Origin: an uncultured Clostridia bacterium
GTDB lineage: Bacteria > Bacillota > Clostridia > UBA1381
Assembly: GCA_947627795.1 (NCBI GenBank)
Contig: CANQXJ010000001.1
Coordinates: 1-64,000, forward strand
Length of the DNA stretch: 64,000 bases
Reading direction: 5' to 3'
Shown: positions 9,223-21,737 of the stretch, piece after piece
Layout: every line of letters begins with the position of its first letter
How positions within the stretch are numbered: the stretch's first letter is position 1
Position numbers and translations under genes: made by a program
The notes under the pieces: generated by a model
Database searches by the model: none
The model's input: the letters and a program-made list of their open reading frames with translations, nothing else
What the model was told of the DNA's origin: nothing

Positions 9223-10977
9223 ATGAGAAAAACAAAAATTGTCTGCACAATGGGTCCGGCTACGGACAGCGAGGCGGTGCTGCGCGATCTTATGCTCGCG
9301 GGTATGGACGTGGCGCGCTTAAACTTTTCGCACGGCACGCACGAGGAGGCGCTCGTGAGAATGAACCGCATTAAAAAGGTGCGCGAGGAGCTTGATATTC
9401 CGGTTGCGATTTTGCTCGACACAAAAGGACCGGAAATAAGAATTAAGGATTTCAGAGACGGCAAGGTAACGCTTGTCGAAGGTCAGAAATTTACGCTCTG
9501 CACCGAAGACGTGGAGGGCGACGAGAACCAGGTTTCGATTACATATCCGGATTTGCCGAAGGACGTTAAAAAAGGCACGAGAATACTTATCGACGACGGT
9601 CTTATCGAGATGGAAGTTGTCAGCGTCAAGAGCACAAAAATCGTGTGCGAGGTCAAAAACGGCGGCGTTATTTCCAATAAAAAGGGCGTAAACGTGCCGA
9701 ATGTGTCGCTTTCAATGCCGTATATGAGCCAAAAGGATATCGACGACATACTGTTCGGTATCGAGCAGGACGTTGACTTTATCGCGGCTTCGTTCGTCCG
9801 CACGGCAAACGATGTTCTCGAAATAAGACATCTCCTTGAAAAGAACGGCGGTTCGGATATAAATATAATCGCGAAGATAGAAAACGCCGAGGGCGTTGAC
9901 AATATAGACGATATAATCCGCGCGTCGAACGGTATCATGGTTGCGCGCGGTGATATGGGCGTTGAGATCGATATGCAGGATCTCCCGGTTATACAGAAAA
10001 GCCTTATAAAGAAAACCTACAGAGCCGGCAAGGCTGTTATCACGGCTACGCAGATGCTCGATTCCATGATAAGAAATCCGCGCCCGACAAGAGCGGAAAC
10101 GACCGACGTCGCGAACGCCATATACGACGGAACAAGCGCTATTATGCTTTCGGGCGAGACCGCGATAGGCAAATACCCGGTTGAAACGGTTAAAACAATG
10201 GCGATGATTGCGGAGAGAACAGAGAGGGAAATAAACTACGTAAAGCGTCTTGAAAATATGGAGTTCGATTCGCGTATGGACGTGTCGAACGCTATCAGCC
10301 ACGCTACATGTACGACGGCTCACGATTTGCGTGCGGCGGCGGTAATCGCGCTTACATATTCGGGCGGCACGGCTTTGCAGTTATCGCGTTTCCGCCCTCA
10401 GTGCCCGATAATCGCTCCTACGCTGAGCGTTAAGGCGCGCCGCCAGCTCAATCTTTCGTGGGGTATCGTTCCCATCATGAGCGAGGCGAGAGATAATACG
10501 GACGAACTTTTTGACCACGCTGTTGAATGCGCTCAGACGACAGGACTTGTTAAGGACGGCGACCTCGTTGTTATCACGGGCGGCGCTCCGATGGGTATTT
10601 CCGGTACGACGAACATTATGAAGGTTCACCTTGTCGGTCATATTCTCGTAACCGGACGCGGCATGACGAAGCTCCATAAGACGGCTAACGTATGCGTCGC
10701 GACAGACGCGCAGATGCTCGCAAAGACGTTTGAGGAGGGCGATATCCTTGTAACCGATAAGGTAACGGTTGAGATGATCCCGATTCTCAAGAAAGCGTCG
10801 GGTATCGTATCGGAGGAAAAGGGCGAATCGAGCAACGCGGTTATCCTCGCGATGGCGCTTGATATTCCCGTTATTACAGAGGCTTCTGGAGCTACGAAGA
10901 TATTAAAGAGCGGCACGACGATTACGATAGACGGCGGTCACGGACTGGTTTATTCGGGAACAGAGAATTTATTGTAA
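9223..10977 (+). CDS. pyk: Pyruvate kinase with C-terminal PEP-utiliser-type domain
   Basis: It converts phosphoenolpyruvate and ADP to pyruvate and ATP in glycolysis. The 584-residue protein has the TIM barrel with NFSHG (34-38), the catalytic lysine K218 in IIAKIENAEG and the signature ARGDMGVEI (241-249), an inserted B domain (about 70-165), and the C-domain to about 470. The extra 110 residues at the C-terminus (about 470-584) match the swivelling phosphohistidine-type domain also found in Bacillus pyruvate kinases. Here the usual catalytic histidine position reads SNAVILA, so phosphotransfer by the extra domain is doubtful, as in the Bacillus enzymes. A thioesterase gene follows after 13 bases, suggesting co-transcription. 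Confidence 0.96.
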   Translation: MRKTKIVCTMGPATDSEAVLRDLMLAGMDVARLNFSHGTHEEALVRMNRIKKVREELDIPVAILLDTKGPEIRIKDFRDGKVTLVEGQKFTLCTEDVEGDENQVSITYPDLPKDVKKGTRILIDDGLIEMEVVSVKSTKIVCEVKNGGVISNKKGVNVPNVSLSMPYMSQKDIDDILFGIEQDVDFIAASFVRTANDVLEIRHLLEKNGGSDINIIAKIENAEGVDNIDDIIRASNGIMVARGDMGVEIDMQDLPVIQKSLIKKTYRAGKAVITATQMLDSMIRNPRPTRAETTDVANAIYDGTSAIMLSGETAIGKYPVETVKTMAMIAERTEREINYVKRLENMEFDSRMDVSNAISHATCTTAHDLRAAAVIALTYSGGTALQLSRFRPQCPIIAPTLSVKARRQLNLSWGIVPIMSEARDNTDELFDHAVECAQTTGLVKDGDLVVITGGAPMGISGTTNIMKVHLVGHILVTGRGMTKLHKTANVCVATDAQMLAKTFEEGDILVTDKVTVEMIPILKKASGIVSEEKGESSNAVILAMALDIPVITEASGATKILKSGTTITIDGGHGLVYSGTENLL

Positions 10978-10990
10978 AGAAGGTAAATCA

Positions 10991-11419
10991 ATGTCATACA
11001 CAAGTGAAACATTCCTGACAGTGCGCTACGCGGAAACCGATATGATGGGCATAGTACATCATTCACGATATTACCCGTGGTTTGAGGTCGCGAGGACAGA
11101 CTTTATAAAGCAGGCGGGGACTACGTATTCCGAAATGGAAAAGGACGGCGTTATGCTGCCGCTCACCGAGACGGGAGCGAAATATCATTACGGGCTGAAA
11201 TACGAGGACGAGGTCGTTATAACCTGCAGACTGGTGAAGCTGACCGTGGCGCGGTGCGAGTTTAATTACGAAGTGTATAAGCTGCCCGAGCGCAATCTTA
11301 TGGCTGAGGGCAGAACGCAGCACGGGTTTGTGAACAGAGATTTCGTGCCGGTAAATCTGAAAAAATATCGTCCGGAATTATGGGAGAAGCTGAATAGTCT
11401 TTTGTCGAAGGAGGGTTAG
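10991..11419 (+). CDS. Acyl-CoA thioesterase, 4HBT/YbgC family
   Basis: This small hot-dog-fold enzyme of 142 residues is predicted to hydrolyse acyl-CoA or acyl-ACP thioesters in the cytoplasm. RYAETDMMGIVHHSRYYPWF (13-32) is the family active-site segment, with the aspartate of ETD and the HH pair matching the 4-hydroxybenzoyl-CoA thioesterase group. The substrate is not shown by the sequence. It sits between pyk and a hydroxyacid dehydrogenase with gaps of 13 and 2 bases, so the three are likely one operon; a housekeeping role in releasing CoA is possible. AAGAAGGTAA precedes the ATG. Confidence 0.85.
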   Translation: MSYTSETFLTVRYAETDMMGIVHHSRYYPWFEVARTDFIKQAGTTYSEMEKDGVMLPLTETGAKYHYGLKYEDEVVITCRLVKLTVARCEFNYEVYKLPERNLMAEGRTQHGFVNRDFVPVNLKKYRPELWEKLNSLLSKEG

Positions 11420-11421
11420 TT

Positions 11422-12375
11422 ATGAAAATTGTTATGCTTGACGCGAAAACGCTCGGCGACGATCTTGATTTGTCGCTCTTCAAAAAGCTCGGCGATTTCA
11501 CCGCATATCCTATGACGGACGATTATCAGGTTACATACCGTATCAGAAACGCCGATGTTGTGATAGTGAATAAGGTTAAGCTCAATCGTGAAAACCTCGG
11601 CGACGCGAAGGATTTGAAGCTCATATGCGTCACAGCGACAGGCTTTGACAATATAGATTTAAACTACTGCTGGCGGCATGAGATAGGCGTGTGCAACGTA
11701 AAGGGCTACTCTACCGATTCGGTAGCGCAGTTAACCGTTTCAATGGCGCTTTCGCTTGTTATGCATCTTAGGGAATACGACAAATATGTAAAGGATTACA
11801 GATATCTGAACAGCGGGCTGCAAAATCATTTAGAACCTGTATTTCACGAAATTTCCGGCATGACATGGGGCGTTGTGGGACTCGGCAATATCGGTAAAAA
11901 GGTGCTTGCGATCGCCGACGCGCTCGGAGCGGATTGTATTGCGTATACGCGCAAAAATAATCCTGTTTATAATTGCGTTTCCTCGATAAATGATTTATGT
12001 AAACAAGCGGATATAATATCAATTCACGTTCCTCTTACCGACAGGACGCGTAAAATGATAGGCGCTGAGCAAATAGCGCTTATGAAAAAAGACGCGGTTT
12101 TGATAAATACAGCCAGAGGAGCGGTTGTTGACGAGCGGGCGCTGACCGACGCGGTGATAGAGAAACGCATAGGAGGAATAGGTATAGACGTGTATACCGA
12201 AGAACCTATTCAGCCTCTTAGCCCGTATAACAGTATACTTGATTTTGACAATGTGATTCTTACTCCGCATATGGCGTGGGGCGCGTATGAGTCGCGTGTG
12301 CGCTGCATGAAGGAAATTTACAGAAATATTCAGGCGTTTCAACTCGGACAAAGACGAAACAGAGTAGACGGATAA
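11422..12375 (+). CDS. D-2-hydroxyacid dehydrogenase (glycerate dehydrogenase-like)
   Basis: This is an NAD(P)-dependent D-isomer 2-hydroxyacid dehydrogenase of 317 residues. The Rossmann motif is GVVGLGNIGKKVL (about 152-164). The catalytic triad is seen as Arg in INTARGA, Glu in YTEEP, and His in LTPHMAWG. Overall it resembles hydroxypyruvate/glycerate dehydrogenases (HprA) more than 3-phosphoglycerate dehydrogenase SerA, because there is no C-terminal ACT domain. Exact substrate (hydroxypyruvate, glyoxylate or pyruvate) is open. It starts two bases after the thioesterase stop with AAGGAGGGTTAG as ribosome site, and a strong terminator follows. Confidence 0.88.
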   Translation: MKIVMLDAKTLGDDLDLSLFKKLGDFTAYPMTDDYQVTYRIRNADVVIVNKVKLNRENLGDAKDLKLICVTATGFDNIDLNYCWRHEIGVCNVKGYSTDSVAQLTVSMALSLVMHLREYDKYVKDYRYLNSGLQNHLEPVFHEISGMTWGVVGLGNIGKKVLAIADALGADCIAYTRKNNPVYNCVSSINDLCKQADIISIHVPLTDRTRKMIGAEQIALMKKDAVLINTARGAVVDERALTDAVIEKRIGGIGIDVYTEEPIQPLSPYNSILDFDNVILTPHMAWGAYESRVRCMKEIYRNIQAFQLGQRRNRVDG

Positions 12376-12431
12376 ACAGGATTAAAAATCTCACAAAGCT
12401 TGAATGGTTTTTAAATTTTTATATATGAAGA

Positions 12432-12464
12432 ACGGCTGATTTTATCGTAAAATCAGCCGTTTTT
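12432..12464 (+). terminator. Intrinsic terminator of the pyk operon
   Basis: ACGGCTGATTTTA (12432-12444) pairs perfectly with TAAAATCAGCCGT (12448-12460) around a TCG loop, followed by T residues. Confidence 0.92.
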
Positions 12465-12569
12465 CTGTGCAATAACGTTTTATTAGCCGCATAATCGCCA
12501 TATCATGAAACGTCTCTATTTGCCGCGAATTAAATAAAAATAATTTTTTTATATTTTTTAATTTTCCTA

Positions 12570-12627
12570 TTGACAAAATGAATATAATGGCATATAATGA
12601 ATACATGAGCAATTGTTCATATGTTCA
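12570..12627 (+). promoter_or_regulatory. Promoter with ArsR/SmtB-type metal operator before the P-type ATPase
   Basis: A consensus promoter is present: TTGACA at 12570-12575, a 17-bp spacer, TATAAT at 12593-12598. Directly after the -10 box is the dyad ATGAGCAATTGTTCAT (12605-12620; arms ATGAGCA/TGTTCAT, one mismatch), followed by another TGTTCA half-site. CadC/CzrA/SmtB-family repressors bind sites of the form TGAACA-N-TGTTCA, so metal-relieved repression is inferred. No repressor gene lies nearby. The 12465-12569 stretch upstream is AT-rich with nothing else recognised. Confidence 0.75.
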
Positions 12628-12647
12628 ATGATTTGGAGGGCAATATT

Positions 12648-14624
12648 ATGGAAAAGGGAACAGAACTACATAAAGAACATGAGCATTGCGGCGGTGCTCA
12701 TAATCCTGAGCATAATGACGATCATCACAGCCACTGCGGATGTCACGCTCACGAGGACGCTTGCTGTTCCTGCCACGACCACGGCTGCGGATGCGGCTGT
12801 GACCACGGCGAGGAAAACGGCAGGGTGATGCTTGCGCGGATTATCGTGGGAGCGGCGATTTTCGCGGCGGCGCTGATACTTAAAAGAGAGCCGCTGTCTA
12901 CGATTCTGTTTGTGTCCGCGTATATAATTCTCGGCTATGATATAGTTCTGAGGGCGGTTAAAAACTTGTTTAAAGGTCATGTTTTTGACGAGAATTTTCT
13001 GATGGCTGTCGCGAGCATAGGCGCGTTTATCGTCGGCGAGCACCCGGAAGCGGTCGCCGTAATGCTGTTCTATCAGATTGGCGAAAGCCTGCAGGATATG
13101 GCCGTGGAGAAAAGCCGCAAGTCAATTACGGAGCTGATGGATATTCGTCCCGATTACGCGAATATTGAAACGGACGGACAAATTAAGCGAATTTCTCCGG
13201 ATGAGGTTTCAATAGGCGATATAATTATTGTCAAAAACGGTGAAAAAATACCGCTTGACGGAGTTGTTGTAAGCGGTGAATCGTATCTTGACACAAGTGC
13301 TTTGACCGGCGAAAGCGTTCCGCGCGCAGTGAGGGCGGACGACGAGGCGCTCAGCGGAAGCATAAACACCGGCTCGCCGCTCAGAATACGCGTAACAAAG
13401 GCGTATCACGACAGCACGGTTTCAAAGATACTTGAGATGGTTGAGAGCGCGCAGGGCAAGAAGGCGAAATCAGAAAAATTTATTACAGCATTTGCGCGGA
13501 TTTACACTCCTATTGTGGTTTGTTTAGCGGCGCTTCTTATGTTCATTCCGCCGCTGGCGCTCCATGACGAATTCTCGAAGTGGATTTACCGTGGGCTTAT
13601 ATTCCTCGTAGTATCGTGTCCGTGCGCGCTGGTTGTTTCAATTCCGCTCGGCTTCTTCGCGGGAATAGGCTGCGCGTCGCGTAACGGTATTCTTGTCAAG
13701 GGCGGCAATTATCTTGAGGCGCTGTCGAAATTGGAAAGTGTAGTTTTTGATAAAACGGGGACTCTCACCAAAGGCGAGTTCCGTGTAAGCAGGATTTGCG
13801 GTGCGGACGAAAAGGAGCTTTTAAAGCTCGCGGCATATGCGGAATATTACTCTAATCACCCGATTGCGGTCTCGATTAAAAGCGCGTATGGCGAGATTGA
13901 TAAGGACGAAATATCCGACTATACCGAGTATTCCGGCATGGGCATATCCGCGAAAATAAACGGACATGAAGTGCTCGCGGGAAACGCTAAGCTGTTAAAA
14001 GGAATAGATGTTCCTGACGCAGCAGAAAGCGGCAGCGTTGTTTACGTCGCGCAGGATGGGAAATATATGGGATATATTGTAATTTCTGACGAAATCAAGC
14101 CCGACAGCCGTTTGACAATTGAAGGGCTTAACGCTGCCGGAGTAAGTACCATCATGCTCACCGGTGATGCGGAGAAATCCGCCGCTGACGTTGCCGGAAG
14201 GCTCGGAATACGCGAATATCACGCGCAGCTCCTGCCGCAGGATAAGGTTGCGAAAACGGAGGAAATTATATCGCGGAAAAGCGGTAACCGCACATGTGCG
14301 TTTGTAGGCGACGGAATTAATGACGCACCGGTATTGTCGCTTGCCGACATAGGCGTGGCTATGGGCGGGCTTGGCGCTGACAGCGCTATAGAGGCTGCTG
14401 ATATTGTTCTGATGACCGACGAGCCTTCAAAGCTCCTGAAGGGAATAAAAATCTCAAAAAAAACGATGGGAATTATTAAACAGAACATAGCGTTTGCGCT
14501 AGGAATAAAAGCACTTGTAATGGTAATGAGCGCGTTGGGACTGAGCACTATGTGGATGGCAATTTTCGCCGACGTGGGAGTTGCTCTGCTGGCGGTTTTG
14601 AATGCTTTGCGCGCGCTCAGATAA
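12648..14624 (+). CDS. Zn/Cd/Pb-exporting P1B-type ATPase
   Basis: It pumps divalent soft metals out across the membrane using ATP. The 658-residue protein has the CPC transport motif (SCPCALVVS), TGES actuator loop (TGESVP), phosphorylation site DKTGTLT and hinge GDGINDAP. The conserved late-membrane residues of the zinc group (Lys in IKALVM and Asp in FADVG) support Zn/Cd/Pb rather than copper. No folded HMA domain is present. Instead the first 58 residues hold 13 His and 9 Cys in clusters such as HCGCHAH and CGCGCDHG, a probable metal-sensing or metal-capturing tail. ATG 12648 is chosen because GGAGGG precedes it; an in-frame ATG at 12621 lies inside the operator region. Confidence 0.93.
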   Translation: MEKGTELHKEHEHCGGAHNPEHNDDHHSHCGCHAHEDACCSCHDHGCGCGCDHGEENGRVMLARIIVGAAIFAAALILKREPLSTILFVSAYIILGYDIVLRAVKNLFKGHVFDENFLMAVASIGAFIVGEHPEAVAVMLFYQIGESLQDMAVEKSRKSITELMDIRPDYANIETDGQIKRISPDEVSIGDIIIVKNGEKIPLDGVVVSGESYLDTSALTGESVPRAVRADDEALSGSINTGSPLRIRVTKAYHDSTVSKILEMVESAQGKKAKSEKFITAFARIYTPIVVCLAALLMFIPPLALHDEFSKWIYRGLIFLVVSCPCALVVSIPLGFFAGIGCASRNGILVKGGNYLEALSKLESVVFDKTGTLTKGEFRVSRICGADEKELLKLAAYAEYYSNHPIAVSIKSAYGEIDKDEISDYTEYSGMGISAKINGHEVLAGNAKLLKGIDVPDAAESGSVVYVAQDGKYMGYIVISDEIKPDSRLTIEGLNAAGVSTIMLTGDAEKSAADVAGRLGIREYHAQLLPQDKVAKTEEIISRKSGNRTCAFVGDGINDAPVLSLADIGVAMGGLGADSAIEAADIVLMTDEPSKLLKGIKISKKTMGIIKQNIAFALGIKALVMVMSALGLSTMWMAIFADVGVALLAVLNALRALR

Positions 14625-14633
14625 CGATAACTT

Positions 14634-14657
14634 GGCGGTCACTGACCGCCTTTTTTT
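14634..14657 (+). terminator. Intrinsic terminator after the P-type ATPase
   Basis: GGCGGTCACTGACCGCC (14634-14650) is a self-complementary hairpin followed by seven T residues. Beyond it, GCTTGAGC (14697-14704) and GCTCAAGC (14731-14738) form a second, looser stem-loop of unknown use. Confidence 0.9.
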
Positions 14658-14772
14658 CCTATAGAATTCCGAATAAATTATAAAACAATAGGCAAGGCTT
14701 GAGCTGTATTACAGATTATATTATTCAATTGCTCAAGCTTTAATTTTTATTTACAAAATGATATATTTTTGA

Positions 14773-17762
<2,990 letters not shown>

Positions 17763-17802
17763 TTGTTTGGGAAAGAATTTGCATTAAAAAGAACGAAACC
17801 GC

Positions 17803-17831
17803 TTGATATTTTATACCAAATTTATTATAAT
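17803..17831 (+). promoter_or_regulatory. Promoter for the GT4-csaB/murJ operon
   Basis: TTGATA (17803-17808) and TATAAT (17826-17831) have a 17-bp spacer, about 38 bases ahead of the ATG. Confidence 0.68.
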
Positions 17832-17868
17832 TAAAGCAGAGTAATCCGAAATTCTGAGGAGAATACAA

Positions 17869-20100
17869 ATGGAAAAAAGAAACGTACTTTTGGCGCTGAT
17901 GCAGCTCAATATCGGCGGCGCGGAAACGCATGTCGTGGAGCTTGCTAAGGAGCTTAAGCGCAAGGGCTATAACGTGATCGTCACATCAAACGGCGGCGTG
18001 TATGTTAAGGAGCTCGAGGAAAACGGAATAAAGCACTACGTCGTTCCCATGCAGAACAAAAAGCCGCAGAATATGCTAAAAGCCGCGAGGCTCTTGAAGC
18101 GTATCATAGTAGATGAAAAAATAGATATAGTACATTCTCACGCGAGAATACCGTCGTTTATCCTCGGCAAGCTGCAAAAGAAAATGGGCTTTCCGTTCGT
18201 AACGACGGCTCACTGGGTGTTCAATACGAAATACGGACTTAAATACATCACCGACTGGGGGCAGAAAACCGTCGCGGTATCCGAGGATATAAAAACATAT
18301 CTTATTGACAATTACAAAATTCCCGAGCACGATATACGTGTGACGATAAACGGAATCGATACGGAAAAGTTCTCTCCGGAGATTTCGCCCGAGCCGGTTA
18401 AAAGAGAATTTCATATTTCGGAAAACGAAAATGTCATAACATACGTAAGCCGTTTGGACGAGTCGAGAAGTCTCGCGGCGAAGCAGCTTATCGAAGCTGC
18501 GCCGGCGCTGATGACGGAAATAGAAAATCTGCGTGTTATCCTTGTTGGAAACGGCGACGATTTCGAAACCGTCAAGGAAATGGCGGACGCGGTAAACAAG
18601 GACGCGAAGCGCGAGGTTATAACGCTTACCGGTTCGAGGACGGATATAAACAAGCTTATCGCGCCATGCAGACTGTTTGTAGGCGTGAGCCGCGCCGCGC
18701 TTGAGGCTATGGCTGCCGAAAAGCCTGTTGTTATCGCGGGCAATGAAGGGTATATAGGACTTTTTGACGAGAGCAAGCTTGATGTGGGCATTGACACTAA
18801 TTTTTGCTGCCGCGGCTGCGAAGCGTCATCGGCAGAGCTGATTAAAAGGGATATCTTAAGCTTCTTTAGCATGGACGTGCAGAAGCAAAATGCACTGGGT
18901 GTTTACGGCAGAGAGCTTATAAAGAATAACTACTCGGTATCGCGTATGGCAGACGATACTATCGCGGTTTATAACTGGGCGCTGTCGAAGCAGAAGGAAA
19001 TACTTATTTCCGGTTACTACGGTTTCAACAACAGCGGCGACGACGCGCTTCTGACGGCTATAATAAAAAACCTCTGCGAAAATAAGGAAAGCCCGAATAT
19101 TGTGGTGCTGAGCGCGAATCCGAAGAGAACAGTTCTCGATTACCGCGTAAGAGCAATAAACAGATTAAATATATTTAAAATAATACAACATATGAAAAAA
19201 GCCGATATGCTCATATCCGGCGGCGGAACACTTATACAGGACGGAACAAGCACCAAGTCGCTTTGGTATTATCTCGCCATAATTGCTATGGCGCACAGAC
19301 GCGGTCTTAAGGTGATGCTTTACTCAAACGGAATAGGACCGCTTAACAAAAATATGAACCGCAAAAAGACGAAAAAGGTTCTGAATAAGGTAAATCTGAT
19401 AACGCTCCGTGACGATGCCTCGGAAAAAACCCTGAAGAATATAGGCGTTACCGAGCCTCGGACGCTTGTAACCGCCGATCCGACATTCGGGCTTGACAGG
19501 GGAAACAACGAGCGCGGACGCGAGCTTATTATAAACGCGGGTGCGCCCGATAATAAAAAATATATCGGAATATCGGTCAGAAAATGGAGCTCGCTGGGAG
19601 CTGATTTTGAGGACATAATTGCGAAATTATGCGATTACGCGCAAGTGAAATACGGATTATTCCCGGTATTTCTTCCGATGCAGTCAAGCAAGGATTACGC
19701 GATATCGCAGTCGGTTATGCGTAAAATGCGGTATAAATCTGTTGTAATAGGCGAGCGCTACGGAGTGGAGGATATGATTGCAATAGTAAACGCGTTTGAC
19801 GTGTGCGTCGGAATGAGGCTTCATTCGCTGATATACGCAGCAATAAACGCTGTTCCGATAATCGGACTTGAATATGATCCAAAGATACGCGCGTTTATGG
19901 AACGCGCCGCGCAACGCCTTCATGTGCGCGTTGAGACGGTGACATTTGAAAGGCTTAAATCGCTTCTTGACGAATGCATGGAAAATTACGGTGAAATCAA
20001 GGAGGAACTTGAAAATAGCTTTAAAGAGCTTCGCGCGCTCGCGGCTGAAAACGGCAGGCTCGCGATCGAGCTTTACGAAAAAGGGAGTGTTGACGGTTGA
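17869..20100 (+). CDS. csaB: Fusion: GT4 glycosyltransferase + CsaB-type polysaccharide pyruvyltransferase
   Basis: Two enzymes occupy one 743-residue chain. Residues 1 to about 372 are a GT-B fold glycosyltransferase of family 4: NIGGAETHVVELAKEL near the start, AVSEDIK, NGIDTEKFSP, and a donor-site segment SRAALEAMAAEKPVVIAG (274-291). After a short basic hinge, residues 377-735 match CsaB pyruvyltransferases: ISGYYGFNNSGDDALL (380-395), ISGGGTLIQDGTSTKSLWYY (449-468), and VGMRLHSLIYAA (647-658) with His652. CsaB adds ketal pyruvate to secondary wall polymers, the ligand for SLH domains. The fusion would couple sugar addition to pyruvylation on the same lipid-linked chain. No signal peptide or membrane helix is evident. 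The stop overlaps the murJ start. Confidence 0.88.
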   Translation: MEKRNVLLALMQLNIGGAETHVVELAKELKRKGYNVIVTSNGGVYVKELEENGIKHYVVPMQNKKPQNMLKAARLLKRIIVDEKIDIVHSHARIPSFILGKLQKKMGFPFVTTAHWVFNTKYGLKYITDWGQKTVAVSEDIKTYLIDNYKIPEHDIRVTINGIDTEKFSPEISPEPVKREFHISENENVITYVSRLDESRSLAAKQLIEAAPALMTEIENLRVILVGNGDDFETVKEMADAVNKDAKREVITLTGSRTDINKLIAPCRLFVGVSRAALEAMAAEKPVVIAGNEGYIGLFDESKLDVGIDTNFCCRGCEASSAELIKRDILSFFSMDVQKQNALGVYGRELIKNNYSVSRMADDTIAVYNWALSKQKEILISGYYGFNNSGDDALLTAIIKNLCENKESPNIVVLSANPKRTVLDYRVRAINRLNIFKIIQHMKKADMLISGGGTLIQDGTSTKSLWYYLAIIAMAHRRGLKVMLYSNGIGPLNKNMNRKKTKKVLNKVNLITLRDDASEKTLKNIGVTEPRTLVTADPTFGLDRGNNERGRELIINAGAPDNKKYIGISVRKWSSLGADFEDIIAKLCDYAQVKYGLFPVFLPMQSSKDYAISQSVMRKMRYKSVVIGERYGVEDMIAIVNAFDVCVGMRLHSLIYAAINAVPIIGLEYDPKIRAFMERAAQRLHVRVETVTFERLKSLLDECMENYGEIKEELENSFKELRALAAENGRLAIELYEKGSVDG

Positions 20101-21632
20101 GTAACGGCAAAAAGGGAAGCGGCATACTCTTCACTGCCGGATTTATGGCTATAGTAACGCTTTTGTCAAAGGCGCTCGGACTGGTGCGCGATTCAATGCT
20201 TACGGCGTATTTCGGTTCGGGCATGGTTTCGGACGCGTTCCTGACGGCTTCGACGATACCCACAACGTTCTTTGACGTGATAATCGGCGGCGTCATCTCG
20301 GCGACGTTTATACCGGTTTTCAACGATGTAATGGCAAAGCGCGGCAAGGACGACGCGATGAAATTCGTGAATAAATTCGTCACGATGATTGTGTCGATAA
20401 CGATACTTATCGTAATTGTCGGCATTATATTCCGCGGTGCGCTGGTGAGCTTGCAGACGAATTACACCGGCGAAAAGCACGAGCTTGCGGCGACGCTTAC
20501 GGCGATAATGTTCCCGATGATAATCTTCACCGGACTTGCCTTCTCTTTTGTCGGGCTTCTCCAATCATTCGGCGAATATAAAATTCCGGCGCTGATAAGC
20601 CTGGTGTCGAACGCGGCGATAATACTGTATTACCTGCTGTTCGGCTCAAGGTTTGGCGTGTACGGATTGTCGGTTACGATGGTAATAGCGTGGAGCCTGC
20701 AGTTTTTGATACTTGTGCCGTGGATAAAAAAATTCGGCGTAAAATACAAACTCGATTTTAAATTCAATGATCCCGACATAAAGCAGACGCTTCTTTTGGC
20801 GGGGCCTATGCTCGTTTCGACTTGGGTGCAGCCACTGTATACGATTGTAAACCAGCGCTTCGCGTCAAATATCGAATCGGCTGTCACGTATATTCAGCAA
20901 TCGAACAGGCTGTATATAATTGTTGTGGGAGTATTCAGCTTCGTTGTGACAAATCTTATATTCCCGAAGCTTGCAAAAGCTGTAGCCGACGGCGAAATGG
21001 GGGAGGCCAAGAAGCTCACGGTCGGCTCAATGCGGGCGATAGTGCTTGTTATCGCGCCGCTAATGGCTGTGTTTATGTCGCTTTCGGCTCCGATTGCCTC
21101 CGTAGTGTACGGCTACGGCAAAATGGGTGCGGAGGGAGTTGCGGCGATAAGCTCGCTTCTTAAATATTACTCGGTCGGCATGATAGGACTGGGACTTAAC
21201 GAAATACTGTCAAAGGCGTTTTTCTCGCTTCATGACAGTAAAACGCCGATGCGTAACTCCATTATAAGCATGGTTGTGAATATAGCGTTCGCGTTTATAT
21301 TCTATAATCTTATGTCAACCAACGGACTTGCCCTTGCGGCGGCGCTCGGCTCGATTGTAAACGCGGCGTTAAACTGGATTTGCATAGCGAGAAAGTATCC
21401 TGATATGATTAAGGGCAGGGATATAACCGCAATGATTAAGGCTGTTATATCGGCGGCTGTGATGTTTGCGGCAATGTATATTCTTTATGCAATTGTCGGA
21501 GGACGGTTTGACGGTGTTATGGGCAATCTCATAACATGTGCGGTATGCGGAGGCGCAGGCATTGCCGTGTACGGAATATGTGTGTATTTGCTGAGGATAG
21601 AGGAAATAAGAGATATATTGAAAAAACATTAA
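20097..21632 (+). CDS. murJ: MurJ/MviN-family lipid flippase
   Basis: This polytopic membrane protein (511 residues, about 14 helices) belongs to the MOP superfamily that flips lipid-linked precursors such as lipid II outward. Family marks are the N-terminal SKALGLVRDSMLTAYFGSG (about 23-41), the conserved arginine in helix 1-2 loop, and the DAFLTASTIPTTFF segment. The start is TTG at 20097, overlapping the preceding TGA by four bases, with AAGGGAG nine bases upstream; translational coupling is therefore likely. Linkage to the GT4-CsaB fusion suggests it may export the pyruvylated wall polymer unit as well as, or instead of, lipid II. Confidence 0.9.
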   Translation: MSNGKKGSGILFTAGFMAIVTLLSKALGLVRDSMLTAYFGSGMVSDAFLTASTIPTTFFDVIIGGVISATFIPVFNDVMAKRGKDDAMKFVNKFVTMIVSITILIVIVGIIFRGALVSLQTNYTGEKHELAATLTAIMFPMIIFTGLAFSFVGLLQSFGEYKIPALISLVSNAAIILYYLLFGSRFGVYGLSVTMVIAWSLQFLILVPWIKKFGVKYKLDFKFNDPDIKQTLLLAGPMLVSTWVQPLYTIVNQRFASNIESAVTYIQQSNRLYIIVVGVFSFVVTNLIFPKLAKAVADGEMGEAKKLTVGSMRAIVLVIAPLMAVFMSLSAPIASVVYGYGKMGAEGVAAISSLLKYYSVGMIGLGLNEILSKAFFSLHDSKTPMRNSIISMVVNIAFAFIFYNLMSTNGLALAAALGSIVNAALNWICIARKYPDMIKGRDITAMIKAVISAAVMFAAMYILYAIVGGRFDGVMGNLITCAVCGGAGIAVYGICVYLLRIEEIRDILKKH

Positions 21633-21737
21633 AATATAAGTTTTTAATTTCGGCGGCGCGTGTGTTTTCAAAAACATACTGCGCCTTTGCTGAAGCCGGA
21701 CATAAAAAAATCATATTATCAAACATTATACATTACT

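Noticed and set aside
20193-20564. Minus-strand frame at the murJ start
   Set aside because: Antisense shadow; the murJ start and ribosome site explain this sequence.
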